Positions 18,528-29,733 are shown, counted from the stretch's first letter. The stretch: 64,000 nt of DNA from Haemophilus parainfluenzae T3T1 (GCF_000210895.1 NC_015964.1:1943501-2007500); one strand, 5' to 3'. The notes: generated by a model not told the origin, from the letters alone. A program made the numbers and translations.

Positions 18528-19241
18528 ATGAGCAAGTACAAGCAGGTCTATAACGAGATAAAAAGCCAAATTAATAATGGTAATTTAGCGCCATTGCAAG
18601 AACTCCCGAGTGAAAATGAACTCATGCAAAGCTATGGTTTTTCCAAAGATACTATTAGAAAAGCGCTTTCTTTACTTGAAATCGATGGTTATATTCAAAA
18701 GCAACAAGGCAGAAATTCGATTGTTTTAAAACATGATTTATCTAAACCACAAATGCTTTCCGAAATTAAAACCGTCAGCGAATTAAATAGTGCCTCAACA
18801 CATCAAGTGAAAACCACATTAACCAGCTTGTATATTGTGCAAGGCGAAGAAGAATTGATGGATATCTTTAACGTCAATGATCAGATCGATTTCTATCGCA
18901 TTGCTCGTCTCCGTGAAATTGATGGTGAAGCGGTTGAATATGAGGTTTCTTATTTTGATCGCCGCATCGTGCCGTTTATTAGCCGAGAAATCGCAGAGCA
19001 CTCAATTTATCACTATTTGGAAAACGAATTAAAATTAAAAATTAGCAACTCACAACGAAAAATTGTCTTTCGCTATGCGAATGAAGAAGAAAAAAATGCG
19101 ATCGATCTTGGTGAGTATGACATGGTTGTGAATGTGACGAGTACCACTTATTTAGCGGATGGTCGACCGTTTCAATATGGGAGTATTAGTTATCGACCAG
19201 ATAAAATTGCATTTACATCGACAGCAAAACGACATGTCTAG
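18528..19241 (+). CDS. GntR/UTRA (TreR-like) regulator of the maltose operon
   Basis: A 237-residue transcription factor. Residues 1-70 are the GntR winged helix with LPSENELMQSYGFSKDTIRK and GYIQKQQGRNSIV. The rest is a UTRA effector domain, typical of repressors relieved by a sugar phosphate, with IDFYRIARLREIDGEAVEYE and FQYGSISYRPD. It faces away from malQ and is most likely the local repressor; by analogy with TreR its effector could be a maltose phosphate, which would fit PTS uptake. The start at 18528 follows AAAAGGATAAGAA. Specific effector and sign are inference. Confidence 0.85.
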   Translation: MSKYKQVYNEIKSQINNGNLAPLQELPSENELMQSYGFSKDTIRKALSLLEIDGYIQKQQGRNSIVLKHDLSKPQMLSEIKTVSELNSASTHQVKTTLTSLYIVQGEEELMDIFNVNDQIDFYRIARLREIDGEAVEYEVSYFDRRIVPFISREIAEHSIYHYLENELKLKISNSQRKIVFRYANEEEKNAIDLGEYDMVVNVTSTTYLADGRPFQYGSISYRPDKIAFTSTAKRHV

Positions 19242-19282
19242 TTTTTTTGTAAATGATAGGTCGTTATTTAAAAAATTCATAA

Positions 19283-19317
19283 AAAAAGTGTGGTCATTTT
19301 TAACCGCACTTTTTGTT
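19283..19317. terminator. Inverted uptake-signal terminator between regulator and tehA
   Basis: AAAAAGTGTGGT (one mismatch to the uptake signal) pairs with ACCGCACTTTTT around a short loop, with T residues on both strands. It also marks the edge of the maltose island. Confidence 0.75.
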
Positions 19318-19321
19318 TACA

Positions 19322-20266
19322 CTACTTTAACCAAAATTGTCCTTTTAAGAGCTTTCCTAGCGTCATCAGTACTAACCCACCAATCATCAAATTAGCAAAG
19401 ATAAACGCACCGTTTGCCAACCCGCTCAGTACGTTATGATGAACAAAAGAAACCGCCCCATTTGCTAAAGAAGCTAATCCGAATGAAAAAGACCAAAAAC
19501 CAATATTCAGCCCTTTTTCACTAATCCAAGGAAAAAGGCGAATTAAAAAGAACATTTGTAAAAAGCCGTATCCCCATAAGAGCTTAACGAAAAGATCAAC
19601 CTCTCCCCCATTAAGCGATAAGTAAGCCGACGATCCCACAAATGCCGGTGCTAAAATGATCCCCATGGTTGGACGAAATTGAGGTTCAATCTGCAACACA
19701 CGTAAGCGCTGTAATAATGCCGGTTCATAAATAATCCACGCAATCATCCCAGCCCCTAAAAACAAATAGCCTAAATCTTGATAGCCTAGCAAGCCCAATG
19801 AAGCCGCACTGGTAAAGTTAGTGGCTACAGAGGGTAAATAAAATGGTGGTAGTGTCGATTTCTGCTCAAATGTGCCATCTTTCCATAATGCACTAATACG
19901 CACTGAAGCAAACAATAATTGTCCAATTGTCCCAATCCAAATTAATCCCTCACCGAGAGTAGGAAACCAACGATATAGAACATCCCCGCTTAACATGGTT
20001 GTAATCGGTATTAAGGCGATAAACGAAAAACGTATCGGACAACAATATTCATCTCGTACTTCTTGAGAGAAATAAATCATTTTATAAATATAGAGCAAGA
20101 CGAAAAGTGCCCATACTGAAACAGAAATTAATCCAATAATATCACTTACATTCCGAGAAAAAGAGAGCGTATCGCCCATATGCAGCCAGGCTAAAGACAA
20201 GGCACCCAAGCCTAATGGAATCGCGAAATACCCAGTTGGCAAAGGAAAAGGTCGTTTATCAGTCAT
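19322..20266 (-). CDS. tehA: TehA, SLAC1-family anion channel (tellurite resistance)
   Basis: Inner-membrane protein of 314 residues with about ten hydrophobic helices, of the TehA/SLAC1 channel family; the H. influenzae homologue HI0511 is a structural model for plant SLAC1. Recognisable segments are LPTGYFAIPLGLGALSLAW at the N-terminus and WSFSFGLASLANGAVSF in the late pore helices. The partner methyltransferase gene tehB is not adjacent. It lies downstream of serS, separated by a terminator and about 150 bases, so it probably has its own promoter. Confidence 0.9.
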   Translation of the reverse strand: MTDKRPFPLPTGYFAIPLGLGALSLAWLHMGDTLSFSRNVSDIIGLISVSVWALFVLLYIYKMIYFSQEVRDEYCCPIRFSFIALIPITTMLSGDVLYRWFPTLGEGLIWIGTIGQLLFASVRISALWKDGTFEQKSTLPPFYLPSVATNFTSAASLGLLGYQDLGYLFLGAGMIAWIIYEPALLQRLRVLQIEPQFRPTMGIILAPAFVGSSAYLSLNGGEVDLFVKLLWGYGFLQMFFLIRLFPWISEKGLNIGFWSFSFGLASLANGAVSFVHHNVLSGLANGAFIFANLMIGGLVLMTLGKLLKGQFWLK

Positions 20267-20377
20267 TATTATTCTCCTAAAATTGATATCTTATAAGATT
20301 ACCTATAAATGCGTGAATATTGATGTGGATTTATCTCAAAGACTAGAATAAAAATCTCATTTCTCTAAATGAAAGAA

Positions 20378-20399
20378 AGGGCTAATAAAAATTAGCCCT
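20378..20399 (-). terminator. Terminator after serS
   Basis: A nine-pair stem, AGGGCTAAT (20378-20386) with ATTAGCCCT (20391-20399) and a four-base loop, is followed by TTTCTTTCATTT on the minus strand. Confidence 0.8.
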
Positions 20400-20422
20400 A
20401 AATTGAATTAATATATTGTTAA

Positions 20423-21721
<1,299 letters not shown>

Positions 21722-21950
21722 CTATTTTTCATTATGAAACAGATACCTTTATTCTAGCGCGCTTTCGCCAAATAAACCAGTTAAAAGCCTGATTTTTCTT
21801 TTATTAACTCTTTCAAAAACATCAAATTTTATGACCGCACTTTGCCATGATTTAATTTTGTGATCTCTGTCAAATTCTGAGAATGAGACACTAGAAACAG
21901 CAAAAAAAAGTTCTATAATGAAAATGAACGTTAACCAAGAGGAGTAACCT

Positions 21951-22169
21951 ATGTTTCCTGAATTTCGCGATTTAATCACTAAGCTTAAAAACAAAGATGC
22001 TTATTTTGATCGCTTGTTTGAAAAACACAATGCATTAGACCAAGAGATCAAAAATAAGATCGATAACATAGAACTCGCAACTCATACGGAAATTGAGAAC
22101 TTGAAAAAAGAAAAATTACGGATTAAAGACGAGCTCTATCAATACTTGAAAAAGAAAGTAGCTGAGTAA
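21951..22169 (+). CDS. YdcH-family small helical protein (DUF465)
   Basis: A 72-residue protein with strongly charged heptads (LTKLKNKDAYFDRLFEKHNAL, then EIENLKKEKLRIKDELYQYL), typical of the DUF465/YdcH family of short coiled-coil proteins of unknown function. It has an excellent ribosome site AGAGGAG, and a TATAAT -10 box lies at 21914-21919. It stands alone between serS (divergent) and an EamA transporter gene (convergent). Confidence 0.82.
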   Translation: MFPEFRDLITKLKNKDAYFDRLFEKHNALDQEIKNKIDNIELATHTEIENLKKEKLRIKDELYQYLKKKVAE

Positions 22170-22187
22170 TTGGTTTAATGTAAAGAC

Positions 22188-22219
22188 AAAGTGCGGTTAA
22201 ATTTACCGCACTTTTTTTG
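22188..22219. terminator. Inverted uptake-signal terminator
   Basis: AAAGTGCGGT (from 22188) pairs with ACCGCACTTT around TAAATTT, followed by a T run. It serves the small YdcH-type gene and the convergent EamA gene. Confidence 0.8.
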
Positions 22220-22221
22220 TT

Positions 22222-23100
22222 TTAAGCGGTTTTGCTTTTTTGAGAGCCCAGATAAATCGCGACTAATGTCAGCACTGCTCCCGTCCATTGCCAATGATTG
22301 ATTGGCTTATCCAATCCAAAATAATCAATCACAAGCGCCACCACTGGTTCAGAAAGAAGTAATAAACCCGTTAAACCTAACGATAAATAAGGGATTGTAT
22401 ACGCAATCATGCCCCATGCGACACATTGCATCACCGCCCCATAAATAAACACCAATCCCCAATCGGTGAAGGTGGTTGGATAAAGACTATCAGGATTAAA
22501 AATCAGCGAAGGAATAATTAAGACGAAAGCACCACTTAAGCTCAGAATAAACATGAGTGAGAATAAAGCCGTTGGTTCTTCTTCATGCACTTTTTTAATC
22601 ATAACCATTGAGGCGGCAAGCAAGCCAGCAGAAATGAGTCCAATGATAATGCCGTACATGCCTTCAAAATTATGCTGTAGCTCTTCCCCTGAGATTAAGA
22701 CAACACCCACAACCGCTAAAAATAGGCTTAACATTTGTAGTTTAGTTTGGCGTTCGCCAAAGAAAAAATAGCCAATTGCTGCCAAAAAGAAAATCTGCAA
22801 ACTATTCAGCAATGTTGAAATACCCGGCCCTACGGCATATACACTTTCATGCCAAAAGGATAAATCAAAGGCTAAAAAGATACCAGAGAATACGGCATAC
22901 ATCATCGCTTTACGACTTTTAGGAAAACGTTGTCTTTTTAATTTCATTAAAAACCAGAAAATAAAAGAGGCAATGAGTAAGCGCCAGAATGCAATGGCAT
23001 AACCACCTACTGGCACAAACTTAACAATTAGGCTTCCTAAACCGAATAGTACGCAGCCCACGACTAGCATCGGAGCGGCGTAAGATTTTATTTTATCCAT
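22222..23100 (-). CDS. EamA/DMT-family transporter
   Basis: A 292-residue inner-membrane protein with ten hydrophobic segments arranged as two EamA repeats (about residues 8-140 and 150-285), the drug/metabolite transporter layout. Visible landmarks are AFWRLLIASFIFWFLMKLKR in repeat one and LGLTGLLLLSEPVVALVIDY in repeat two. The substrate cannot be told from sequence; family members export amino acids, metabolites or drugs. Its ATG overlaps the stop codon of the upstream membrane protein gene by one base (TAATG), so both are made from one transcript. Confidence 0.85.
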   Translation of the reverse strand: MDKIKSYAAPMLVVGCVLFGLGSLIVKFVPVGGYAIAFWRLLIASFIFWFLMKLKRQRFPKSRKAMMYAVFSGIFLAFDLSFWHESVYAVGPGISTLLNSLQIFFLAAIGYFFFGERQTKLQMLSLFLAVVGVVLISGEELQHNFEGMYGIIIGLISAGLLAASMVMIKKVHEEEPTALFSLMFILSLSGAFVLIIPSLIFNPDSLYPTTFTDWGLVFIYGAVMQCVAWGMIAYTIPYLSLGLTGLLLLSEPVVALVIDYFGLDKPINHWQWTGAVLTLVAIYLGSQKSKTA

Positions 23101-23900
23101 TAAATAAACATCGCCCAGACAGCCAAACTCGCCGCCATAAAGAACAAAATGAGTAAGCTGTTATAGCTGAGTTTCCATTTATTCACACTATGTAAAAGCA
23201 GAATGCCCGCTATCACTAAGTGAAGCAGAAAATAAATGCCATATGCAAAAACAACGGCAGAACTGACCGCACTTACACCTTGATAAATAATAAAAATCAG
23301 TACTGCCAACGCATTCAGTGCAAGCAGTAAAATCATCAATAATGGCAGTAATGCTATAAAACCTTGTAAACGATTACGAGAAACAGACAAACATAAATTC
23401 GCTAACAATACGCCCATTAAAGCTTGTGCCAGTGGGTTATATTGCATGAAATTGGGTGTTGGATTGCCGAAGAAAATCATCAAATAGGCAATGACACCAA
23501 ATCCACTCACCAAAGATGACATTAAGAGAAAACCGCGGCGAGCGACTTCATCTTTAGGTTGTTTCCATACTGCATATACGGCAGATAATCCAGATAAGCT
23601 AACAATATCAGTTATCACGTAATGATGTGGTGAGGCCAGGCTCATCCCTAACCAAATGAACCAATAAAGCGCAAAACAGACATTTGCTTTGATTAAACGT
23701 CCACGCTGCCCAGGGCAAATTTCCCCTTTAATAAAAGCAACCAAACAAAGCAATTGGGCAATCAGCACACCAAAGGCTAAATGGGGAATCAGTTTTTCAG
23801 CAAGTTGCAAAGCTTCTACAAAAAACTCGATCATTAATAGCAACCCAATTGGTAATAGTGCAAGAAATGCGGCCAAGGGTTTGGATTGTTCTTCTGACAT
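23100..23900 (-). CDS. Uncharacterised polytopic membrane protein
   Basis: I do not recognise the family. The 266 residues contain about eight hydrophobic segments, starting with LAAFLALLPIGLLLMIEFFV, and include the loop PGQRGRLIKANVCFALYW and the motif LSGLSAVYAVWKQPKDE. No catalytic motif is visible. It overlaps the downstream EamA transporter gene by one base and probably works with it or is just co-expressed. Confidence 0.72.
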   Translation of the reverse strand: MSEEQSKPLAAFLALLPIGLLLMIEFFVEALQLAEKLIPHLAFGVLIAQLLCLVAFIKGEICPGQRGRLIKANVCFALYWFIWLGMSLASPHHYVITDIVSLSGLSAVYAVWKQPKDEVARRGFLLMSSLVSGFGVIAYLMIFFGNPTPNFMQYNPLAQALMGVLLANLCLSVSRNRLQGFIALLPLLMILLLALNALAVLIFIIYQGVSAVSSAVVFAYGIYFLLHLVIAGILLLHSVNKWKLSYNSLLILFFMAASLAVWAMFI

Positions 23901-24033
23901 AAAATTCTCGATTAGAAAAAGAAGGCGTCATTATGCCAAAATTTACGGCTTTTTTTAATGGCTTTCGTGCATTTTGCCTCATTCCCTTTTAAAATAAGCA
24001 AAATGATAACCGCACTTTAGGAACCACAAAAAA

Positions 24034-24693
24034 ATGCTATTAAGCGTACTTTATATTATTGGAATTACCGCCGAAGGAATTACCGGCGCATTAGCCGCTG
24101 GACGAGAAAAAATGGATATTTTCGGGGTAATTATTATCGCCTGCGTGACGGCGATTGGCGGAGGTACAGTACGCGATGTCTTACTTGGACACTACCCTGT
24201 TGGCTGGGTTAAACATCCTGAATATTTCATCATGGTAGCTGGTGCGGCAGTATTAACAGTTTTTATTGCGCCCTTCATCAAACATTTTATGCGCTACTTT
24301 CGTACCATTTTCTTGGTGTTAGATGCCTTAGGATTAATCGTGTATTCCATCATCGGTGCGCAAATTGCCATTGATATGGGTTATGGCTTTACCGTGACAT
24401 CCATTGCGGCAACCGTGACAGGGGCATTTGGTGGTGTATTACGTGATTTACTTTGTAACCGCATTCCTCTTGTATTCCAAAAAGAACTTTATGCTAGCGT
24501 GTCATTCTTCTCCGCGGCTATGTATATGGCATTCCAACACATTCAAGTAGAACACACGCTTTCAATTTTACTCACGTTATTCAGCGGTTTTGCACTGCGT
24601 TTACTTGCTGTTAGATTTGGTTGGGGACTACCCGTTTTCGATTTCCAAGAGCAAGAAGAAACAAATGATAAATTACCGAAGAAAACGAAATAA
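24034..24693 (+). CDS. TRIC-type channel family protein (UPF0126, YicG-like)
   Basis: A 219-residue inner-membrane protein with seven hydrophobic helices and an internal duplication: [11 protein letters not shown] near residue 46 and [10 protein letters not shown] near residue 135. This glycine-rich pair defines UPF0126, now grouped with trimeric intracellular cation (TRIC) channels that pass potassium. The start follows AGGAACC. It lies 15 bases before proA, an arrangement also seen in H. influenzae (HI1240-HI1239), so the two are probably one transcript though no functional link is known. Confidence 0.85.
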   Translation: MLLSVLYIIGITAEGITGALAAGREKMDIFGVIIIACVTAIGGGTVRDVLLGHYPVGWVKHPEYFIMVAGAAVLTVFIAPFIKHFMRYFRTIFLVLDALGLIVYSIIGAQIAIDMGYGFTVTSIAATVTGAFGGVLRDLLCNRIPLVFQKELYASVSFFSAAMYMAFQHIQVEHTLSILLTLFSGFALRLLAVRFGWGLPVFDFQEQEETNDKLPKKTK

Positions 24694-24708
24694 TTAAAAG
24701 GAATAATT

Positions 24709-25962
24709 ATGTTAGAACAAATGGGCAAACAGGCTAAAGATGCAGCCTTTATTTTAGCGCAGTTAAACACCACTGAAAAAAATCATGCGCTAAGCATTAT
24801 TGCAGATCAATTAGAACAACAAGCGGAGCGTATTCTTGCTGCAAACCAAAAAGATATTGAAATTGCGAAACAAAATGGTTTATCCGAAGCCTTAATTGAC
24901 CGTCTTTTATTAACAGAAGATCGCCTAAAAGGCATTGCGAATGATGTGCGTCATGTGATTTCGCTCGCCGATCCTGTGGGAAAAATTATTGATGGGGGCA
25001 CCTTAGATAGCGGATTAAAGATCGAACGAGTTCGTACTCCGCTTGGTGTGATTGGAACCATTTACGAAGCACGTCCCAATGTCACCATTGATGTGGCGAG
25101 CCTTTGCTTAAAAACCGGTAATGCCGTGATTTTACGTGGAGGAAAAGAAACGCAACATTCCAACCAAATTTTAGTAGAAGTGGTACAAAATGCCCTTGAA
25201 CAAGCGGGATTACCACGCCATGCAGTCCAAGCCATTACCGATCCGAATCGTGAACTTGTAATGCAATTGCTTAAATTGGATCGCTACGTGGATATGATTA
25301 TTCCTCGCGGGGGCGCAGGTTTACATGAGCTTTGTAAACAACATTCTACCATTCCAGTGATTGTCGGTGGTGTGGGGGTTTGTCATCTTTTTGTGGAAGA
25401 AAGTGCTGACCAAGAAAAAGCCCTTGCAGTGATTGCGAATGCAAAATGCCAACGTCCAAGCACATGTAATACGTTGGAGACGCTTTTAGTTCAACGCTCG
25501 ATTGCAGAAACCTTCCTACCAAAACTTGCGAAATATTTAGCCGAGAAAAAAGTAAAATTCCATGCAAAATCAACCGCACTTTCGATTCTTCAAGCTGCAA
25601 ATGTCGATGTGCAAGAAGTGACTGAACAAGCACTACGCCAAGAATGGGGCTCATTGGATCTCAATGTTGTGGTGGTTGAAGATATGAATGCGGCGATTGC
25701 TCACATCCGTGAATATGGCACACAACATTCAGAAAGTATCTTGACGGAAAATCAACGACTAGCCACACAATTTATCAATCAAGTGGATGCGGCAGCCGTG
25801 TATGTTAATGCAAGTACTCGATTTACCGATGGCGGACAATTTGGTTTAGGTGCAGAAGTGGCGGTAAGTACTCAAAAACTTCATGCTCGTGGCCCAATGG
25901 GATTAGAAGCCTTAACCAGCTATAAATGGGTTTGTGTTGGCGATTACACTTCCCGCAAATAA
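24709..25962 (+). CDS. proA: ProA, gamma-glutamyl phosphate reductase
   Basis: Second step of proline synthesis, reducing gamma-glutamyl phosphate to glutamate semialdehyde with NADPH. The 417 residues match the family. The catalytic cysteine lies in [16 protein letters not shown] near residue 254, and other landmarks are [31 protein letters not shown] and the C-terminal [20 protein letters not shown]. proB is not next to it. The ribosome site AAAGGAAT precedes the start. Confidence 0.96.
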   Translation: MLEQMGKQAKDAAFILAQLNTTEKNHALSIIADQLEQQAERILAANQKDIEIAKQNGLSEALIDRLLLTEDRLKGIANDVRHVISLADPVGKIIDGGTLDSGLKIERVRTPLGVIGTIYEARPNVTIDVASLCLKTGNAVILRGGKETQHSNQILVEVVQNALEQAGLPRHAVQAITDPNRELVMQLLKLDRYVDMIIPRGGAGLHELCKQHSTIPVIVGGVGVCHLFVEESADQEKALAVIANAKCQRPSTCNTLETLLVQRSIAETFLPKLAKYLAEKKVKFHAKSTALSILQAANVDVQEVTEQALRQEWGSLDLNVVVVEDMNAAIAHIREYGTQHSESILTENQRLATQFINQVDAAAVYVNASTRFTDGGQFGLGAEVAVSTQKLHARGPMGLEALTSYKWVCVGDYTSRK

Positions 25963-25981
25963 TCTGTTTCATCTATAAAAA

Positions 25982-26018
25982 AACCGCACCTTGAAAGCAT
26001 CAAAGTGCGGTTATTTTT
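25982..26018. terminator. Inverted uptake-signal terminator after proA
   Basis: AACCGCACCTTGA (25982-25994) pairs with TCAAAGTGCGGTT (26000-26012), followed by T residues. One arm carries the perfect uptake signal. It is shared with the convergent DUF808 gene. Confidence 0.85.
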
Positions 26019-26027
26019 TATCTCGTT

Positions 26028-26876
26028 TTAGTGTTTACCGAATAATTTCATCGAGGGTAATACAATCGCACAAGCAATCGCGCCTACAATCACACCCACG
26101 ACTAACGTTGCCACATTACCTAGTAAACCATCTGCTAATTGATAATCAGCGAGCAAATGATGAATGAAATCTACATTATGTACGAAAATACCACCACCGA
26201 CTAAGAACATCGCAAGCGTACCGATAAAACTAAGTGAACGCATAAATTTAGGCATAATCACTAAAATTGCATTTCCGATTGACTTCGCCACACCACCTTT
26301 TTTGATAAGGTATAAACCGAAATCATCCGCTCTAACAATCAATGCGACCAAGCCATAAACAAAAATAGTGATTCCGATACCGACTATTGAAAGGGAAATA
26401 ATGCGGGTCAGCAAGCCCGCTTCAGTTAATTCACCTAATGCAATAATGATAATTTCAGCGGAAAGAATAAAATCAGTACGAATTGCCCCCTTAATTTTAG
26501 CGGCTTCATTAAAGGTTGTTTTTTCTTCATGCTCTTCATGAGCAATAAATTTATGTAGAATTTTCTCTACACCTTCAAAACACAAATACGCCCCACCAAT
26601 CATCAGAAGCGGCACGATCAACCAAGGTAAAAACGCAGAAAGCAGTAAAGCAATTGGAATTAAAATGATTTTATTGACTAACGACCCTTTGGTGACAGCC
26701 CAAACAATGGGTAATTCACGATCGGAAGATGCCCCTGTTACCTGATTAGCATTTAAGGCTAAGTCATCACCTACTACACCAACGGTTTTCTTGGCTGCTA
26801 TTTTGGTCATCAAGGCGACATCATCAAGAATCGATGCTATGTCATCAATAAGAGTAAAAAGAGAGCTAAACGCCAT
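26028..26876 (-). CDS. DUF808 (YedI-like) membrane protein
   Basis: A 282-residue inner-membrane protein of the DUF808/YedI family, function unknown. The N-terminal SLFTLIDDIASILDDVALMT with KKTVGVVGDDLALNANQVTG is the family signature. Five to seven hydrophobic helices follow, including LIPIALLLSAFLPWLIVPLL and two glycine-rich segments near the C-terminus. It is probably monocistronic; dnaX lies upstream with 40 bases between. Confidence 0.87.
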   Translation of the reverse strand: MAFSSLFTLIDDIASILDDVALMTKIAAKKTVGVVGDDLALNANQVTGASSDRELPIVWAVTKGSLVNKIILIPIALLLSAFLPWLIVPLLMIGGAYLCFEGVEKILHKFIAHEEHEEKTTFNEAAKIKGAIRTDFILSAEIIIIALGELTEAGLLTRIISLSIVGIGITIFVYGLVALIVRADDFGLYLIKKGGVAKSIGNAILVIMPKFMRSLSFIGTLAMFLVGGGIFVHNVDFIHHLLADYQLADGLLGNVATLVVGVIVGAIACAIVLPSMKLFGKH

Positions 26877-26916
26877 ATTTTTTCCTTTATAAAGTTAAAA
26901 TTTAGAGAAATGAGTT

Positions 26917-29061
26917 TTAAACTGGTCGAATGCTTTCGACATCCAACTTCGCATCAAACTCTTTTTGTAATAAAAGCAGTTTTTTATCTTGCTGTAAATC
27001 CGTACGTGCCTGTTCACGCAAGTCTTGATAAACTTTTTTGCGGTAATCCATTGGCGTTAAAACATCGGAATCTTCAACAAAAATCGACAATTTGACTGGT
27101 TTTTCATATAAACGTTCAAGATGTTCCACTAAATTTTTAATATTGCGATCTTGTTTTAAATGGGCTTTTTCAGAATGAAGCCCGAGTTGAATTTCATCTT
27201 CGGTTTGCGACTTAATAAAGCAATTTAATGCCAATTCTTTTGAAAAGCCAATCACACCAGAACGTTCGACAATATCCGTCCAAGGATCTTGTTTTTGCGT
27301 AATTTGAATAATTTTCTCACGCAATTCTGGTGTCACATCTTTTAAAATCGCCTGTTTAATATCAGAAGGACGCACACCGCTATCCACTTTGGCTAAATCC
27401 GGATTACTCCACTCCCAACGATAGGTTTCCGCGTCCAGAATTTCTTGCTCTTCCGCATCCATTTCAGCATTGTCATCAATGGTATTTTCAACCGTTTCAA
27501 CACTTTGCTTTAACGCTTCTGCTTGTTGAGTAATTGGATTTGACACTGCTACTTTCGTTTGCGTCGCTTTTGGTGGGGTCATTTCTCGCACAGGAAGTGC
27601 GGTCATTTTTGGTGAATTTTTTTGCTCATCTAACGCTTGGAGATGATGCAAGGTTTCTTCTACGGCGGCTTGCTGTTCATCATGATGATGTTGGCGCTCT
27701 GATTGCTCAATTTTCGTTAATTGATTCAATGCTTCTAGCGCAGCAAGGCTAGCTAAATTCAATGAAGATGTGGTTTGAGTGGAAACAGGTTGAGAAGGTG
27801 AAGAATGCACAACCGCCGATTGAGCCATCGGCTTTTGCGCTTGTGCAGAATAATTTGCTTTGATATTTTGCGACAGCACCGGCATATCCACATAACCAGA
27901 AACAGGCTGATTTTCAACCGCACTTTTCTGTGTATTTTGTTCAGGGGATAGCCCGCCTTGTTTAGGCGTTTGTGCTGCCGTAAGGAACTTTGGGTGGAAT
28001 GCCAACGCCCTCAATAATGTCATTTCTGCACCAATTCGACGATTTGGTGCGGAGGCTAATTCTTTTCGACCTGATACAATCACTTGATAGAAGAATTGTA
28101 CGTCTTCCGGTGAAATATGTTTGGCTAGAAAACCTAAGTGATCGTTTTCATCTGTAGCACTTTTAACGAGCAACTGCATTAATGCAATTTGATGTAATTT
28201 CTCAGCCGTTTCTGCCAGTAACTCATCCCAATCGCCCGTTTTTTCTGCCACCGTTTGGATGGTTTTCATTAAACGCTCACCGTTACCTTGATGTAAGGCG
28301 TAAATGATTTCAATCGGTTGGTCTTCATCTAATAGCCCAAGCATGGTATTCACCACATCGGTGGAAACTTTACCGTTACCCATGGCAATGGCTTGATCCG
28401 TTAAGCTTAAACTGTCACGAATACTGCCCTGTGCAGCTTTGGCTAATTTATCTAATGCTGGCGCATCAAAAGGAATATTTTCGTCAGTAAGCACGCGATT
28501 AAGATGTGCTGAAATTTGCGGTTCATCTAATGCTTTAAGATGAAATTGCATACAACGGGATAAAATCGTAATCGGTAATTTTTGAGGATCCGTTGTAGCG
28601 AGTAGGAATTTCACATATTCAGGCGGCTCTTCCAAGGTTTTTAACAACGCATTGAAAGAATGGCGAGAAAGCATATGGACTTCATCGATAAGATAGACTT
28701 TATAACGCCCCACTACCGGCTTATATTGCACATTGTCTAATAGCTCACGGGTATCTTCTACTTTAGTACGAGAAGCCGCATCGATTTCAATTAAATCAAT
28801 AAAGTTGCCCGCTTCGATCGCTTTACAGTTTTCACATTCACCGCAAGGATCGGCAGTAATACCGTTTACACAATTCAAGCCTTTCGCAAATAAACGAGCA
28901 ATGGAGGTTTTACCCACGCCACGGGTGCCGGAAAATAAATAAGCATGATGTAAACGGTTTTCTTTTAAACCGTTTTCCAAAGCAGTGAGCACATGGCTTT
29001 GCCCCACTACTTCAGAAAAGTTTTTTGGTCGCCATTTTCTGGCTAAAACTTGGTAGCTCAT
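26917..29061 (-). CDS. dnaX: DnaX, DNA polymerase III tau (and possibly gamma) subunit
   Basis: Clamp-loader ATPase that ties the replisome together. The 714 residues carry Walker A LFSGTRGVGKTSIARLFAKG near residue 45, the zinc cysteines in CGECENC, the DExx box YLIDEVHML, the SRC motif in LSRCMQFHL and domain III. A Q- and S-rich linker (about residues 360-550) follows, then the tau-specific DnaB- and alpha-binding region. A seven-A run near residue 481 could allow slippage, but the alternative frame stays open for about 40 codons, unlike E. coli. It follows apt by 16 bases, as in HI1229-HI1230. Confidence 0.95.
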   Translation of the reverse strand: MSYQVLARKWRPKNFSEVVGQSHVLTALENGLKENRLHHAYLFSGTRGVGKTSIARLFAKGLNCVNGITADPCGECENCKAIEAGNFIDLIEIDAASRTKVEDTRELLDNVQYKPVVGRYKVYLIDEVHMLSRHSFNALLKTLEEPPEYVKFLLATTDPQKLPITILSRCMQFHLKALDEPQISAHLNRVLTDENIPFDAPALDKLAKAAQGSIRDSLSLTDQAIAMGNGKVSTDVVNTMLGLLDEDQPIEIIYALHQGNGERLMKTIQTVAEKTGDWDELLAETAEKLHQIALMQLLVKSATDENDHLGFLAKHISPEDVQFFYQVIVSGRKELASAPNRRIGAEMTLLRALAFHPKFLTAAQTPKQGGLSPEQNTQKSAVENQPVSGYVDMPVLSQNIKANYSAQAQKPMAQSAVVHSSPSQPVSTQTTSSLNLASLAALEALNQLTKIEQSERQHHHDEQQAAVEETLHHLQALDEQKNSPKMTALPVREMTPPKATQTKVAVSNPITQQAEALKQSVETVENTIDDNAEMDAEEQEILDAETYRWEWSNPDLAKVDSGVRPSDIKQAILKDVTPELREKIIQITQKQDPWTDIVERSGVIGFSKELALNCFIKSQTEDEIQLGLHSEKAHLKQDRNIKNLVEHLERLYEKPVKLSIFVEDSDVLTPMDYRKKVYQDLREQARTDLQQDKKLLLLQKEFDAKLDVESIRPV

Positions 29062-29077
29062 CGCATCCCTTTAAAAA

Positions 29078-29620
29078 TTAATGGCCTTCAAAATTCACTA
29101 AGGTGTAGCAATCAATGCCTAAATCACGTAAGCGTTTTTCGCCCCCTAATTCTGGCAAATTAATTACAAAGGCAGCATGTTTCACATCACCACCTAAACG
29201 TTGAACTAATTTCACGGTGGCTTCAACTGTACCGCCCGTTGCTAACAAGTCATCAATGATTAACACATTATCACCTTGTGAAATCGCATCTGTATGCAAT
29301 TCAAGGGTGTCTTGACCGTATTCTAACTGATAAGACTGTGAAATCACTTCACGAGGTAATTTGCCCGGTTTACGAACGGGGATAAATGGCAAGCCTAATG
29401 CTAATGCAACTGGCGCACCAAAAATAAATCCACGAGACTCAGTACCAATTACTTTTGTGAGTCCTTGATCTTTATACTTTTCAACGATCAAATCGATTGT
29501 GGCTTTAAAAGCCGCAGGCACTTCAAGCAAGCTCGTGATATCACGGAAAATAATGCCTTCTTTTGGATGATTTGGGATAGATTTGATAGAAGATTTGATT
29601 AATTCAAGTTGTTTGTTCAT
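29078..29620 (-). CDS. apt: Adenine phosphoribosyltransferase
   Basis: Salvages adenine to AMP using PRPP. The 180 residues match the family, with [12 protein letters not shown], the flexible loop [12 protein letters not shown] and the PRPP-binding motif [16 protein letters not shown] near residue 125. It is the upstream partner of dnaX in one transcript, a pairing conserved widely in gammaproteobacteria. Confidence 0.96.
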   Translation of the reverse strand: MNKQLELIKSSIKSIPNHPKEGIIFRDITSLLEVPAAFKATIDLIVEKYKDQGLTKVIGTESRGFIFGAPVALALGLPFIPVRKPGKLPREVISQSYQLEYGQDTLELHTDAISQGDNVLIIDDLLATGGTVEATVKLVQRLGGDVKHAAFVINLPELGGEKRLRDLGIDCYTLVNFEGH

Positions 29621-29688
29621 AAATAATTGCTCAAAAAAGAGTAAGAAAAAATCCTGTTTTTAGGCTCGCATTCTAGCATATAAAAATG

Positions 29689-29720
29689 CAAAAGTGCGGT
29701 GAATTTTGACCGCACTTTTG
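29689..29720. terminator. Inverted uptake-signal terminator after lpxM
   Basis: CAAAAGTGCGGT (29689-29700) pairs with ACCGCACTTTTG (29709-29720). It separates lpxM from apt-dnaX. Confidence 0.8.
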
Positions 29721-29733
29721 TAAATAAAATGAA

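Noticed and set aside
21749-21994. Minus-strand 81-codon frame between serS and the YdcH gene
   Set aside because: It overlaps the well-supported YdcH-type gene and its promoter, and has no ribosome site or recognisable composition.
27617-27623. Seven-A run in dnaX (minus strand) as a programmed -1 frameshift site for a gamma subunit
   Set aside because: The A AAA AAT heptamer is possible, but the -1 frame stays open for about 40 codons and I saw no clear downstream stem-loop. Homopolymers are common in this AT-rich genome.
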